A DNA stretch of 34,520 nt from Rhodoferax sp. Lineage in GTDB: Bacteria; Pseudomonadota; Gammaproteobacteria; Burkholderiales; Burkholderiaceae_C. Both the position numbers and the translations under genes were made by a program. Positions 1 to 7,099 of the stretch are shown piece after piece (position 1 is the first letter of the stretch; each line of letters begins with the position of its first letter). The notes under the pieces were generated by a model, which saw nothing but the letters and a program-made list of their open reading frames with translations, searched no databases and was not told the DNA's origin. The stretch is taken from contig NZ_JAQTWM010000027.1 in NCBI RefSeq assembly GCF_028689305.1, positions 6,013 to 40,532 of the forward strand, read 5' to 3'.

Positions 1-496
1 CACGGCTTATGCGCAGACCACCCCGGTGGCCGTGCGTTACCCGCGCGGCGCCGGGGCTGGAGTGCCGGTCAGCAGTGCGCTGGATGCCTTGCCGTTTGGC
101 AAAGGCGAAGTTCGCCGCTCTGGCCGACGTGTGGCGATTCTGGCCTTCGGCACGCTGCTGCATCCGGCCTTGCAGGCAGCCGAATCACTGGACGCCACGG
201 TGGTCAACATGCGTTGGGCCAAACCGCTCGATACCGAGCTGCTGTTGCAGGTGGCGGCACAGCATGAGGCGCTGGTGACGGTCGAAGAGGGTGCGTTGAT
301 GGGCGGCGCTGGCAGTGCCGTGCTGGAGGCTCTGGCCGCTGCCGGCGTGGTCAAGCCGGTGCAACAACTGGGCTTGCGCGACGAGTTCATTGAACACGGC
401 GACCCTGCCAAACTGCTGGCCATGCAGGGGCTCGACGCGACCGGGATTGAGGCGGCCGTGCGCTCGCGGTTTGAAATTCTTTTGCCTAACCGTTGA
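1..496 (+). CDS. dxs: 1-deoxy-D-xylulose-5-phosphate synthase, C-terminal part (partial)
   Basis: The 3' end of a gene cut by the left edge of the window, read in frame from base 2. The residues include a PVAVRYPRG segment followed by the transketolase C-terminal domain, as in DXS proteins of about 620 residues; roughly the last 165 residues are present. DXS condenses pyruvate with glyceraldehyde-3-phosphate, using thiamine diphosphate, in the first step of the cytosolic MEP isoprenoid pathway. The thiamine-binding and catalytic parts lie outside the window. No terminator with a U-run follows the stop, and the next gene starts 149 bp later on the same strand. A pyruvate-dehydrogenase-type E1 beta subunit is possible from the fold alone, but the sequence reads as Dxs. 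Confidence 0.9.
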   Translation, partial: TAYAQTTPVAVRYPRGAGAGVPVSSALDALPFGKGEVRRSGRRVAILAFGTLLHPALQAAESLDATVVNMRWAKPLDTELLLQVAAQHEALVTVEEGALMGGAGSAVLEALAAAGVVKPVQQLGLRDEFIEHGDPAKLLAMQGLDATGIEAAVRSRFEILLPNR

Positions 497-582
497 AAAA
501 TGGGCGTTGTCCAGTGGCGCAAGGGAAAACCCGATGCGATCACAGGGGCACGCTTTATAGAATGCAAAGTGACTTTTTTATT

Positions 583-604
583 CAGTCATCGCTGCGCATG
601 ACTG
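583..604. promoter_or_regulatory. Inverted repeat in the leader of the TRAP binding-protein gene
   Basis: CAGTCAT at 583-589 and ATGACTG at 598-604 form perfect 7-bp arms around an 8-base centre, 42 bp before the ATG. It could be a regulator site or an mRNA hairpin in the 5' leader. No convincing -35/-10 pair was found next to it. Confidence 0.35.
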
Positions 605-645
605 CGTGGTGAACAACTTCATTTGTAACCCTCAGGAGTAAATCT

Positions 646-1776
646 ATGGATCGTCGTTCCGTCATCAAAAACGCCGGTATTGCTGGCGTATTGGCCGCAG
701 GACTAGCTGCATGTGGCAAAAAAGAGGAGGCCGCACCAGCGACTCCCGGTGCCCCGGCTATTGTCACTGGCGGTGGTGAAGTTCGTTGGCGTCTGGCATC
801 AAGTTTCCCAAAATCGCTTGACACCATTTACGGTGGTGCAGAGGTCTTCGCCAAGGCGGTCAAGGCCATGTCAGGTGGCAAGTTTGAGATTTCCGTGCAT
901 GCTGGTGGTGAGTTGGTACCGCCGTTCGGCGTCGTTGACGGTGTGCAAAACGGGACGATCGAAATGTGTCACACCGTTCCCTATTATTTTTACGGCAAAA
1001 ACCCGGCCTTTGCCTTGGGTTCGGCCATTCCCTTTGGTCTGAATGCCCGCCAGATGACGGCCTGGATGATGCATGGCAATGGCCGCAAGCTCATGAACGA
1101 GCTCTATGCTGCTTATGGCATGGTGAGTTATGCTGGCGGGAACACCGGAACCCAGATGGGTGGTTGGTTCCGCAAGGAAATCAAGTCTGTCGCTGATTTC
1201 AAGGGCATGAAGATGCGTTTGGGCGGTGGCTTGATCGGGGAAGTGATGCAGGAGCTCGGCGCGGTGCCACAGAGCATTCCTGGTGGTGAAATCTACCAGG
1301 CGCTGGAAAAAGGCACGATTGATGCTGCTGAATGGGTGGGGCCGTATGATGACCAGAAGCTCGGCTTCAATAAAGTGGCGCCCTTTTACTACTACCCGGG
1401 TTGGTGGGAAGGCGGCCCCGAGGTGGACTTCTTTATCAACAAGAAGGCGTTTGACGGCCTGTCAGCTGAAAACAAGGCCATCATTGAAGCGGCCTCTGTC
1501 GTGGCGCATACTGACATGCTGGCCAAATACGATGCCTTGAACCCCAATGCATTGAAGCAGCTGGTCGCTGCCAAAACCAAGGTTTTGCCGTTCCCGCAGA
1601 GTGTTCTAGAGGCCTCCTTCAAGGCTTCGAAGAAAGTGTTTGAAGCCAACAATGCCAAGAGTCCCGAGTGGAAGAAGATTTATGCTGACTTGCTGGCTTT
1701 CCAGCGTGATCAAGTCTTGTGGTTCCGCTTTGCGGAAGCGCGCTTCGATTCATTCATGGCGTCGCAAAAACTCTGA
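646..1776 (+). CDS. dctP: TRAP transporter substrate-binding protein, DctP/TakP type
   Basis: A 376-residue periplasmic binding protein of a tripartite ATP-independent (TRAP) transporter. The N-terminus has a twin-arginine motif (RRSVIK, residues 3-8), a hydrophobic stretch and a lipobox LAAC ending at Cys23. It is therefore probably Tat-exported and lipidated. The mature part has the family pattern, including EWVGPYDD and a YYYPGWWEGGP segment. That segment is typical of the TakP branch, which binds 2-oxo acids or lactate, often with a cation. The start follows a clear CAGGAG ribosome site. It converges on the dctQM permease genes and shares a terminator with them, so the three probably form one transporter made from two transcripts. 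The substrate is inferred from family resemblance only. Confidence 0.9.
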   Translation: MDRRSVIKNAGIAGVLAAGLAACGKKEEAAPATPGAPAIVTGGGEVRWRLASSFPKSLDTIYGGAEVFAKAVKAMSGGKFEISVHAGGELVPPFGVVDGVQNGTIEMCHTVPYYFYGKNPAFALGSAIPFGLNARQMTAWMMHGNGRKLMNELYAAYGMVSYAGGNTGTQMGGWFRKEIKSVADFKGMKMRLGGGLIGEVMQELGAVPQSIPGGEIYQALEKGTIDAAEWVGPYDDQKLGFNKVAPFYYYPGWWEGGPEVDFFINKKAFDGLSAENKAIIEAASVVAHTDMLAKYDALNPNALKQLVAAKTKVLPFPQSVLEASFKASKKVFEANNAKSPEWKKIYADLLAFQRDQVLWFRFAEARFDSFMASQKL

Positions 1777-1795
1777 TACCGGTCAATTTCTCGTT

Positions 1796-1825
1796 AAAAA
1801 GCCCCGCATTGCGGGGCTTTTTTTT
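1796..1825. terminator. Bidirectional rho-independent terminator
   Basis: GCCCCGC (1801-1807), loop ATT, GCGGGGC (1811-1817), with an A-run before and a T-run after. This gives a 7-bp GC stem with U-tracts on both strands. It sits between the converging dctP stop (1776) and dctM stop (1864) and should end both transcripts. Confidence 0.92.
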
Positions 1826-1863
1826 GAGGGCGCCCACAGTGAATTCACTGTGGGCTGATGGCG

Positions 1864-3654
1864 TTACTTGGTTTCTTTTTTCATGGCGTCTTCCATGGCT
1901 TTCATCGGATCGTTGGAGGCCGCGTCGTCAGCGGCGGGTGGCGCCTCTGGCTGCACCTCAGGGCTGGAAGCATCAGCAGACGGCGCAGGTGCAGCGGGGC
2001 TTTCACCGGGCATATTGGCCATCATTTCGGCACCGACTTTGTCAAGATCGACCGCCTCAGCCTTGTCCAGACCACTGGAGACAATGCCAGGGAAGGCAAT
2101 GATGGCAGCAACCATGACGATCTGGATGATCACAAACGGAATGGCGCCCCAGTAAATCTGCATGGTGGTGACCGGTTGGATCAGCTTCTTGGTGATCTTG
2201 TCGGTGTATTCCTTACCTGGTGCCACACTGCGCAGATAGAACAACGCAAAGCCAAACGGCGGGTGCATGAACGAGGTTTGCATGTTCACTCCCAGCAAGA
2301 CGCCAAACCAGATCAGGTCAATGCCCATTTTTTCAGCGACAGGACCAATCAGCGGCACCACGATGAAGCACAACTCAAAAAAGTCCAGGAAAAAGGCCAG
2401 AAAGAAAATCAGCACGTTGACCACGATCAGAAAGCCCAGTTGACCGCCCGGCAGTGAGGTCAGCAGGTGTTCCACCCACTTGGAGCCATCCACGCCCTGG
2501 AACACCAGGCTGAAGACGGTCGAACCCACCAGAATGAACACCACAAAACTCGACAGTTTGGACGTACTGGCCAAAGCCTGCTTCAGCAGGGCCATGCTCA
2601 GCCGTTTGCGCAAGATCGCCATGATGAAGGCGCCCATGGCCCCCATGGCTCCACCTTCGGTGGGTGTCGCCACCCCCAGGAAGATCGTGCCCAGCACCAG
2701 GAAGATCAGCAGCAGCGGGGGAATCAGCACAAATGTGACGCGTTCAGCCATGCGTGACAGCAGGCCCAGGCGTGTCACCTTGTTGATCACAGCGATGACA
2801 AAGGCCAGCAGCACGCCCGAACACAAGGCCACCACGATGGTTTCATCGGTGGCTACTGTCAGCACTTCTTCACCCTTGAACCAGCTCACGACCTGGGCGT
2901 AGTGTTTTCCCAGGTACACCGCCAGGCCGGTGCTGACAGCAGTCAAAACGCCCAGCGAAGGCAGGCCGCTGGAGCCGTTGTCTTCGCGGATGGTGCGTGC
3001 CTCGGGGGGCAGGGCTGGGACCCAGGAGGGACGGATGAACGTCAGCAGCACGACGTAGCCCACATACAAACCTGTCAGGACAAACCCGGGGATGAACGCA
3101 CCCTTGTACATTTCACCCACGCTGCGACCCAACTGGTCAGCCAGGATGATCAACACCAGTGACGGCGGAATGATCTGGGCCAATGTGCCTGACGCGGCAA
3201 TCACCCCCGAGGCCACGCGCCGGTCATAACCGTAGCGCAACATGATCGGCAGCGAAATCAGGCCCATGGAAATCACCGAGGCGGCCACCACACCGGTGGT
3301 TGCAGCCAGCAGGGCGCCAACAAAAATCACGGCAAAAGCCAGGCCACCGCGCAACGGGCCGAACAGTTGGCCGATGGTGTCGAGCAGATCTTCGGCCATG
3401 CCGCTACGCTCCAGAATCAGGCCCATCAGCGTGAAGAACGGAATGGCCAGCAGCGTGTCGTTTTGCATGATGCCAAAAATACGCAACGGCAAGGCCTGCA
3501 GCAGCGATTGCGGCAAAACACCCAGTTCAATACCGACAAAACCAAAAAACAGCCCGCAGGCACCCAGACTGAAGGCAACCGGGAAACCCAGTAGCAGGAA
3601 AACGATCAAGCCCGCGAACATGATCGGGGCGAGATTGGCGGTTAAAAGTTCCAT
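1864..3654 (-). CDS. dctM: TRAP transporter large permease subunit (DctM type), extended form
   Basis: A 596-residue inner-membrane protein, the ion-coupled translocation subunit of a TRAP system. It has many hydrophobic segments and family blocks such as LLAIPFFTLMG (about 69-78), the GALLAATTGVVAASV region (about 113-127), IIPPSLVLIILADQ (161-174), ATPTEGGAMGAMGA (329-342) and SFMHPPFGFALFYLRSVAP (461-479). It is much longer than the common form of about 425 residues. There is an insert of roughly 90 residues in the middle (about 215-305) and a charged, Ala/Pro-rich cytoplasmic-looking tail (about 528-596). The start is preceded by GGAG and lies 14 bp after dctQ, so the two genes form one operon. 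Confidence 0.9.
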   Translation of the reverse strand: MELLTANLAPIMFAGLIVFLLLGFPVAFSLGACGLFFGFVGIELGVLPQSLLQALPLRIFGIMQNDTLLAIPFFTLMGLILERSGMAEDLLDTIGQLFGPLRGGLAFAVIFVGALLAATTGVVAASVISMGLISLPIMLRYGYDRRVASGVIAASGTLAQIIPPSLVLIILADQLGRSVGEMYKGAFIPGFVLTGLYVGYVVLLTFIRPSWVPALPPEARTIREDNGSSGLPSLGVLTAVSTGLAVYLGKHYAQVVSWFKGEEVLTVATDETIVVALCSGVLLAFVIAVINKVTRLGLLSRMAERVTFVLIPPLLLIFLVLGTIFLGVATPTEGGAMGAMGAFIMAILRKRLSMALLKQALASTSKLSSFVVFILVGSTVFSLVFQGVDGSKWVEHLLTSLPGGQLGFLIVVNVLIFFLAFFLDFFELCFIVVPLIGPVAEKMGIDLIWFGVLLGVNMQTSFMHPPFGFALFYLRSVAPGKEYTDKITKKLIQPVTTMQIYWGAIPFVIIQIVMVAAIIAFPGIVSSGLDKAEAVDLDKVGAEMMANMPGESPAAPAPSADASSPEVQPEAPPAADDAASNDPMKAMEDAMKKETK

Positions 3655-3668
3655 GTGTGTCTCCGGGC

Positions 3669-4277
3669 TCAGGTCGCGTTGGCTTTGGCGGCTTTCTCAT
3701 CAGCCAGTTTTTGAATGGCTTCCGCCAGCTCTTCTTCAGCCGTCTTTTCGACGACTTTTTCGGTTGGGTCGTCAATCAGGCCCTTAAGGAACGCCAGCCG
3801 CTTGATCAACTCAGACGTGCCTTGCAGAAACAGCAGGCCAAACCCCAATGGCATCATGGCGTAGACCGGCCAGCGGATCAGGCCGCCGGCGTTGGAGGAC
3901 ATTTCGCCGGAGGCATACCCTTTGAGCACAAATGGCACACTGAACCAGAGAATGGCCGTGCAAAAAGGCAGCAAAAAGCAGGTGAAGCCAAACACATCAA
4001 TCCAGATTTGGGTGCGTTTGGCCAGGCGGCCATAAACCACGTCGATCTTGACGTGTTCACCGTTGAGCAATGTGTAGGCGGAAAATAACAAAAAGGTAGC
4101 GGCAAACAGGTACCACTGCACTTCGAGATAGGCGTTGGAGCCGACATTAAAGGCTTTGCGCACGACGGCATTGAGAGCGCTGATGGCGGTGGAGGCCAGA
4201 ATCAGCCAGATGGCATATTTGCCGACCAGGCGATTGAGCCCGTCAACCATATTTGAATATCTCAAAAGAGCTTGCAT
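3669..4277 (-). CDS. dctQ: TRAP transporter small permease subunit (DctQ type)
   Basis: A 202-residue membrane protein starting MQALLRYSNMVDGLNRLVGK. The ATG at 4277 was chosen because GGAG lies 7 bases before it and family homology begins there; the open frame continues to 4469 without recognisable sequence. About four transmembrane segments cover residues 20-155, with the DctQ-like EVQWYLFAATFLLFSAYTLL segment and EHVKIDVVYGRL. The C-terminal 40 residues are charged and rich in Ala/Glu/Lys, probably a coiled or disordered cytoplasmic tail. DctQ pairs with DctM to form the permease. It is followed directly by dctM on the same strand. Confidence 0.88.
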   Translation of the reverse strand: MQALLRYSNMVDGLNRLVGKYAIWLILASTAISALNAVVRKAFNVGSNAYLEVQWYLFAATFLLFSAYTLLNGEHVKIDVVYGRLAKRTQIWIDVFGFTCFLLPFCTAILWFSVPFVLKGYASGEMSSNAGGLIRWPVYAMMPLGFGLLFLQGTSELIKRLAFLKGLIDDPTEKVVEKTAEEELAEAIQKLADEKAAKANAT

Positions 4278-4342
4278 GGTGTCTCCATTGTTAGAGTTTG
4301 TGGCGCACTTTAACCACGGTAATGGTCTGGTGCAGGGGAAAT

Positions 4343-4363
4343 AACCGCCGAAGTTTAGCGGTT
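4343..4363. promoter_or_regulatory. Inverted repeat upstream of dctQ
   Basis: AACCGC (4343-4348) and GCGGTT (4358-4363) form perfect 6-bp arms with a 9-base spacer. They lie between the end of the ModE-like regulator (4409) and dctQ (4277), all on the minus strand. It could be an operator for dctQM or a weak hairpin after the regulator gene; no U-run follows. Confidence 0.3.
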
Positions 4364-4408
4364 TGCCTCGAACGGTCGCGCAAAAATATATATGACCTTG
4401 GCTTGAAA

Positions 4409-5545
4409 TTATTTTGTCGCCGGGCCAGCGGTCGGTGCAGCGGCCTTTTTCTGTGCAAAATTCCACCATGGCAACACCTTACGCATCGACAGCACCTGGC
4501 CACTCTGCTCGGGGGCATAACCCGCAATGGCACCGACATGCGCCTGCCAGTGCGGCGTTTGCAGCAGTTGCCGCAAGTGCTGCACGCCGGGCTGTTCCAG
4601 TGCCGATTTCAGGCACACCAGGTGGTAACGCTCCTCCACCAGCGGCACAAAATCCAGCCCGGCCTGGTAGGCGGCGGCGGCGATGCCCAGGCCAGTATCA
4701 CATTGGCCCGAAGCCACGGCCTGTGCCACGGCCGCGTGGGACGGTTCAACCCGGCCGTCACCCGGCAGGGCCGCACCAGTCAGCCCAGCCTGATCCAGCA
4801 GCTCGTCCAGCACCACGCGCGTGCCCGAACCCAGCGCCCGGTTGGCAAAACGGGCTTGGGCGGTGATGACATCGGTGATGGCACGCAGCGCCAGCGGGTT
4901 GCCGGGGGCCACCATCAGCCCCTGGGTGCGCCGGGCAAAACCGATGATCTTGTGCAGGCCGGGTTGCAGCAGGGGTTTGTAGCTGCGTTCACTGCGGCTA
5001 TGGCGACTGGTGTCCAGCAGGGTATGAAACCCCGCCATCACACAGCGTCCTTCGTTGAGCGCGCGGATGGCGTCCACACTGCCGGTAAAACGCACATCCA
5101 GGTGCAGGCGACCGGTGTCCTCGGAGTCGCGCAGGGCGTATTCCCTGAGCGCGGAGATGGCCTCGTCATGGCTGGCATACAGCGTCAGCATATGCACCTG
5201 GTCGTCAAAAGCCAGCGCAAAGCTGCGTTCGAGTTCGGCGCGCAGCGCCTCGATTTGCGGCGCCAGCCGCGCCTGGGCCTGCCGTTCGGCCCACATCAGC
5301 TTGGCGCCAAAGTCAGTCAGGCGGGCCGCCTGGCCTTTTTCCCAGACCAGCAGTTCGTTGCCCAGTTCCTGCTCCCAGCGCTTGAGTTCGCCCCAGACGT
5401 GCCGGTAACTCAGCCCCAGGGCACGGGCGCCACCCGAGATCGAACCCTGGCTGCTGACCGCCTGCAGCAAATCAATCAGGGGGTTGCGCACCTGGGCCGG
5501 GCTGCTGTCGCGTGAGAGGGTGTAGTGGAGTTGAAGCCTATGCAC
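4409..5545 (-). CDS. ModE-like HTH regulator with periplasmic-binding-protein-like sensor domain
   Basis: A 378-residue one-component regulator. Residues about 20-95 match the ModE/LysR-type winged helix (SSQGSISGGARALGLSYRHVWGELKRWEQELG). Residues about 110-345 look like a molybdate/tungstate-binding-protein-type domain, with motifs such as ALGSGTRVVLDELLDQAG and HAAVAQAVASGQCDTGLGI. Such proteins repress or activate Mo/W or related uptake genes. It is divergent from tupBCA, 64 bp away, so it most likely senses the tungstate/molybdate state and controls that operon. The start codon is GTG with no obvious ribosome site, so the exact N-terminus is uncertain. The C-terminal tail is Ala/Lys-rich. 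The ligand is inferred from the neighbours. Confidence 0.82.
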   Translation of the reverse strand: MHRLQLHYTLSRDSSPAQVRNPLIDLLQAVSSQGSISGGARALGLSYRHVWGELKRWEQELGNELLVWEKGQAARLTDFGAKLMWAERQAQARLAPQIEALRAELERSFALAFDDQVHMLTLYASHDEAISALREYALRDSEDTGRLHLDVRFTGSVDAIRALNEGRCVMAGFHTLLDTSRHSRSERSYKPLLQPGLHKIIGFARRTQGLMVAPGNPLALRAITDVITAQARFANRALGSGTRVVLDELLDQAGLTGAALPGDGRVEPSHAAVAQAVASGQCDTGLGIAAAAYQAGLDFVPLVEERYHLVCLKSALEQPGVQHLRQLLQTPHWQAHVGAIAGYAPEQSGQVLSMRKVLPWWNFAQKKAAAPTAGPATK

Positions 5546-5558
5546 GGTGGTTCATATG
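5531..5558 (+). promoter_or_regulatory. tupB: Candidate promoter of the tupBCA operon
   Basis: TTGAAG (5531-5536) and CATATG (5553-5558) are separated by 16 bases and lie about 50 bp before tupB. The match to a sigma70 -10 box is only partial. The element overlaps the start of the divergent regulator gene, which would suit autoregulation. Confidence 0.3.
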
Positions 5559-5581
5559 GTCAGTCAATAGATCGGTGGCTA

Positions 5582-5603
5582 CGATACCGCAACTTTGATA
5601 TCG
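5582..5603. promoter_or_regulatory. Candidate operator of the tup operon (CGATA-N12-TATCG)
   Basis: CGATA (5582-5586) and TATCG (5599-5603) form an inverted repeat in the only intergenic space between the ModE-like regulator and tupB. The CG-N-TA / TA-N-CG arms resemble the arms of ModE-box operators (CGTTATAT-type). It ends 6 bp before the tupB ATG, so bound protein could block transcription or ribosome access. Confidence 0.4.
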
Positions 5604-5609
5604 GCCTGA

Positions 5610-6350
5610 ATGACCACCTTCTCCGACAGTGCAGCCACGGCGCTGCAACTCATCTTCTCCATGGACCAGGGTCTGCTCACCATCGTGGGCCGGTCCCTGT
5701 CTGTCAGCGCCTGTGCCAGTGCTATTGCCTGTGTGGTGGGCCTGGTGCTGGGGGCTTGGCTGGGCGTGGCGCGTTTTGCCGGGCGCGGTGCGGTGCTGAC
5801 GGTGCTCAACACCTTTTTGGCGGTGCCCTCGGTGGTGGTTGGGCTGGTGATCTACCTGCTGCTGTCACGCAGCGGGCCATTGGGTTACCTGGGCTGGCTG
5901 TTCAGTTTCAAGGCCATGGTGCTGGCGCAAGCGGTGCTGGTGTTGCCGGTCGTGACGGCGCTGACGCGCCAGGCGGTGGAGGATGCCCAGGCTTTGCATG
6001 GTGAGCAATTGCAGTCCCTGGGTGCCCGGCCGCTGCTGCGCAGTCTGTTATTGGCCTGGGATGAGCGTTACGCGCTGCTGACGGTGATGATTGCCGCCTT
6101 TGGCCGTGCTGTGTCGGAAGTTGGCGCGGTGATGATTGTGGGCGGCAATGTGGATGGTTTCACACGGGTCATGACCACGGCCATTGCGCTGGAAACCAGC
6201 AAGGGCGATTTGCCTTTGGCGCTGGGTCTGGGGCTGGTGTTGCTGGGGGTGGTGTTGCTGCTCAACGCGCTGATTGGCGGGCTGCGGCGCTGGCGTGAAT
6301 CGGATGAGGTGGGGGTGGCCTCGTCACCCTTGCAGGGGGCATCGGTTTGA
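5610..6350 (+). CDS. tupB: Tungstate ABC transporter permease TupB
   Basis: A 246-residue integral membrane permease with five or six hydrophobic helices. It has an EAA-type cytoplasmic loop (QSLGARPLLRSLLLAWDERYALLTVMIAAFGRAVSEVGAVMIVGGN is the diagnostic region, about residues 135-177). The AFGRAVSEVGAVMIVGGN block is strongly conserved in TupB/WtpB-type permeases. It forms the channel for tungstate delivered by TupA, powered by TupC. It overlaps tupC by four bases (TTGA), indicating translational coupling. A molybdate-specific permease cannot be excluded from this gene alone; TupA is the better evidence for tungstate. Confidence 0.9.
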   Translation: MTTFSDSAATALQLIFSMDQGLLTIVGRSLSVSACASAIACVVGLVLGAWLGVARFAGRGAVLTVLNTFLAVPSVVVGLVIYLLLSRSGPLGYLGWLFSFKAMVLAQAVLVLPVVTALTRQAVEDAQALHGEQLQSLGARPLLRSLLLAWDERYALLTVMIAAFGRAVSEVGAVMIVGGNVDGFTRVMTTAIALETSKGDLPLALGLGLVLLGVVLLLNALIGGLRRWRESDEVGVASSPLQGASV

Positions 6351-7099
6351 AAAGAGGCGCAGCTGACAGCAGTGACCAGATAGGTGCCCTGTTTGAATTG
6401 ACCGGTGTCAGTGTGCAATTTGGCTCGGCGCAGCGTGGTGTGCCGGCTTTGACGGACCTTCACCTTCGTATTGCGCCTGGCGAGCGTGTGGCGCTGGTTG
6501 GCGCCAATGGTTCTGGCAAGAGCACGCTGTTGCGGGTGTTGCACGGCTTGATTCGCCCTGCCGCTGGTCATCTGATCAGCCCGGGCGCAGCCCGCCAGGC
6601 CATGTTGTTTCAAAAGCCGCACTTGTTGCGTCTGTCGGTCCAGACCAATGTGGCGCTGGGGCCGTGGCTGCGCGGCTTACCCTGGCGCCAGGCCAACACC
6701 CTGGCGCTGGCGGCGCTGGAGCGGGTGGGCTTGGCCACGGTGGCCCGGCGCAATGCGCGCGCCCTTTCGGGCGGCCAGCAGCAGCGCGTGGCCATGGCAC
6801 GTGCCTGGGCGCTCAACCCGGATGTGCTGCTGCTGGATGAACCGACCGCCAGTCTGGACCCACACGCCAAGCGTGAGGTGGAGGCGCTGATGGAAGAGTT
6901 TGCCAGCCAGAGCCGCGCTCTGACGCTGATTTTTGCCAGCCACAACCTGGGCCAGGTCAAGCGGCTGGCCAGCCGGGTGATCTACCTGGAACAGGGGCGG
7001 GTGCTGGCCGACTTGCCGGTTGATCACTTTTTTGGCGGGACTTTGCTGCAGCAAAAATACCCCGCCGCCCATCTTTTTGTCAAAGGAGAACTTGTATGA
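6347..7099 (+). CDS. tupC: Tungstate ABC transporter ATP-binding protein TupC
   Basis: A 250-residue ABC ATPase with Walker A GANGSGKST (residues 52-60), signature LSGGQQQRVAMARAW (from about 140), Walker B VLLLDEPTASLD (about 160-171) and a switch His in IFASHNLGQVKRL. It hydrolyses ATP at the cytoplasmic face of TupB. The start is TTG at 6347, overlapping the tupB stop and placed about 9 bases after a G-rich ribosome site; no in-frame ATG precedes the Walker A motif. It overlaps tupA by four bases (ATGA). There is no TOBE-type regulatory C-terminal domain, as expected for TupC and unlike ModC. Confidence 0.9.
   Translation: MKRGAADSSDQIGALFELTGVSVQFGSAQRGVPALTDLHLRIAPGERVALVGANGSGKSTLLRVLHGLIRPAAGHLISPGAARQAMLFQKPHLLRLSVQTNVALGPWLRGLPWRQANTLALAALERVGLATVARRNARALSGGQQQRVAMARAWALNPDVLLLDEPTASLDPHAKREVEALMEEFASQSRALTLIFASHNLGQVKRLASRVIYLEQGRVLADLPVDHFFGGTLLQQKYPAAHLFVKGELV

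Noticed and set aside
1600-1625. CTAGAGGCC in dctP, the reverse of the dispersed repeat core
   Set aside because: It lies within conserved coding sequence, and the rest of the repeat (AATAA part, GCTA hairpin) is missing; chance.
4278-4469. N-terminal extension of the dctQ frame
   Set aside because: No homology or ribosome site; GGAG lies just before the ATG at 4277.
4298-5515. Plus-strand open frame of about 400 codons opposite the ModE-like regulator
   Set aside because: No family resemblance and low-complexity composition; the minus-strand regulator has recognisable HTH and sensor motifs.
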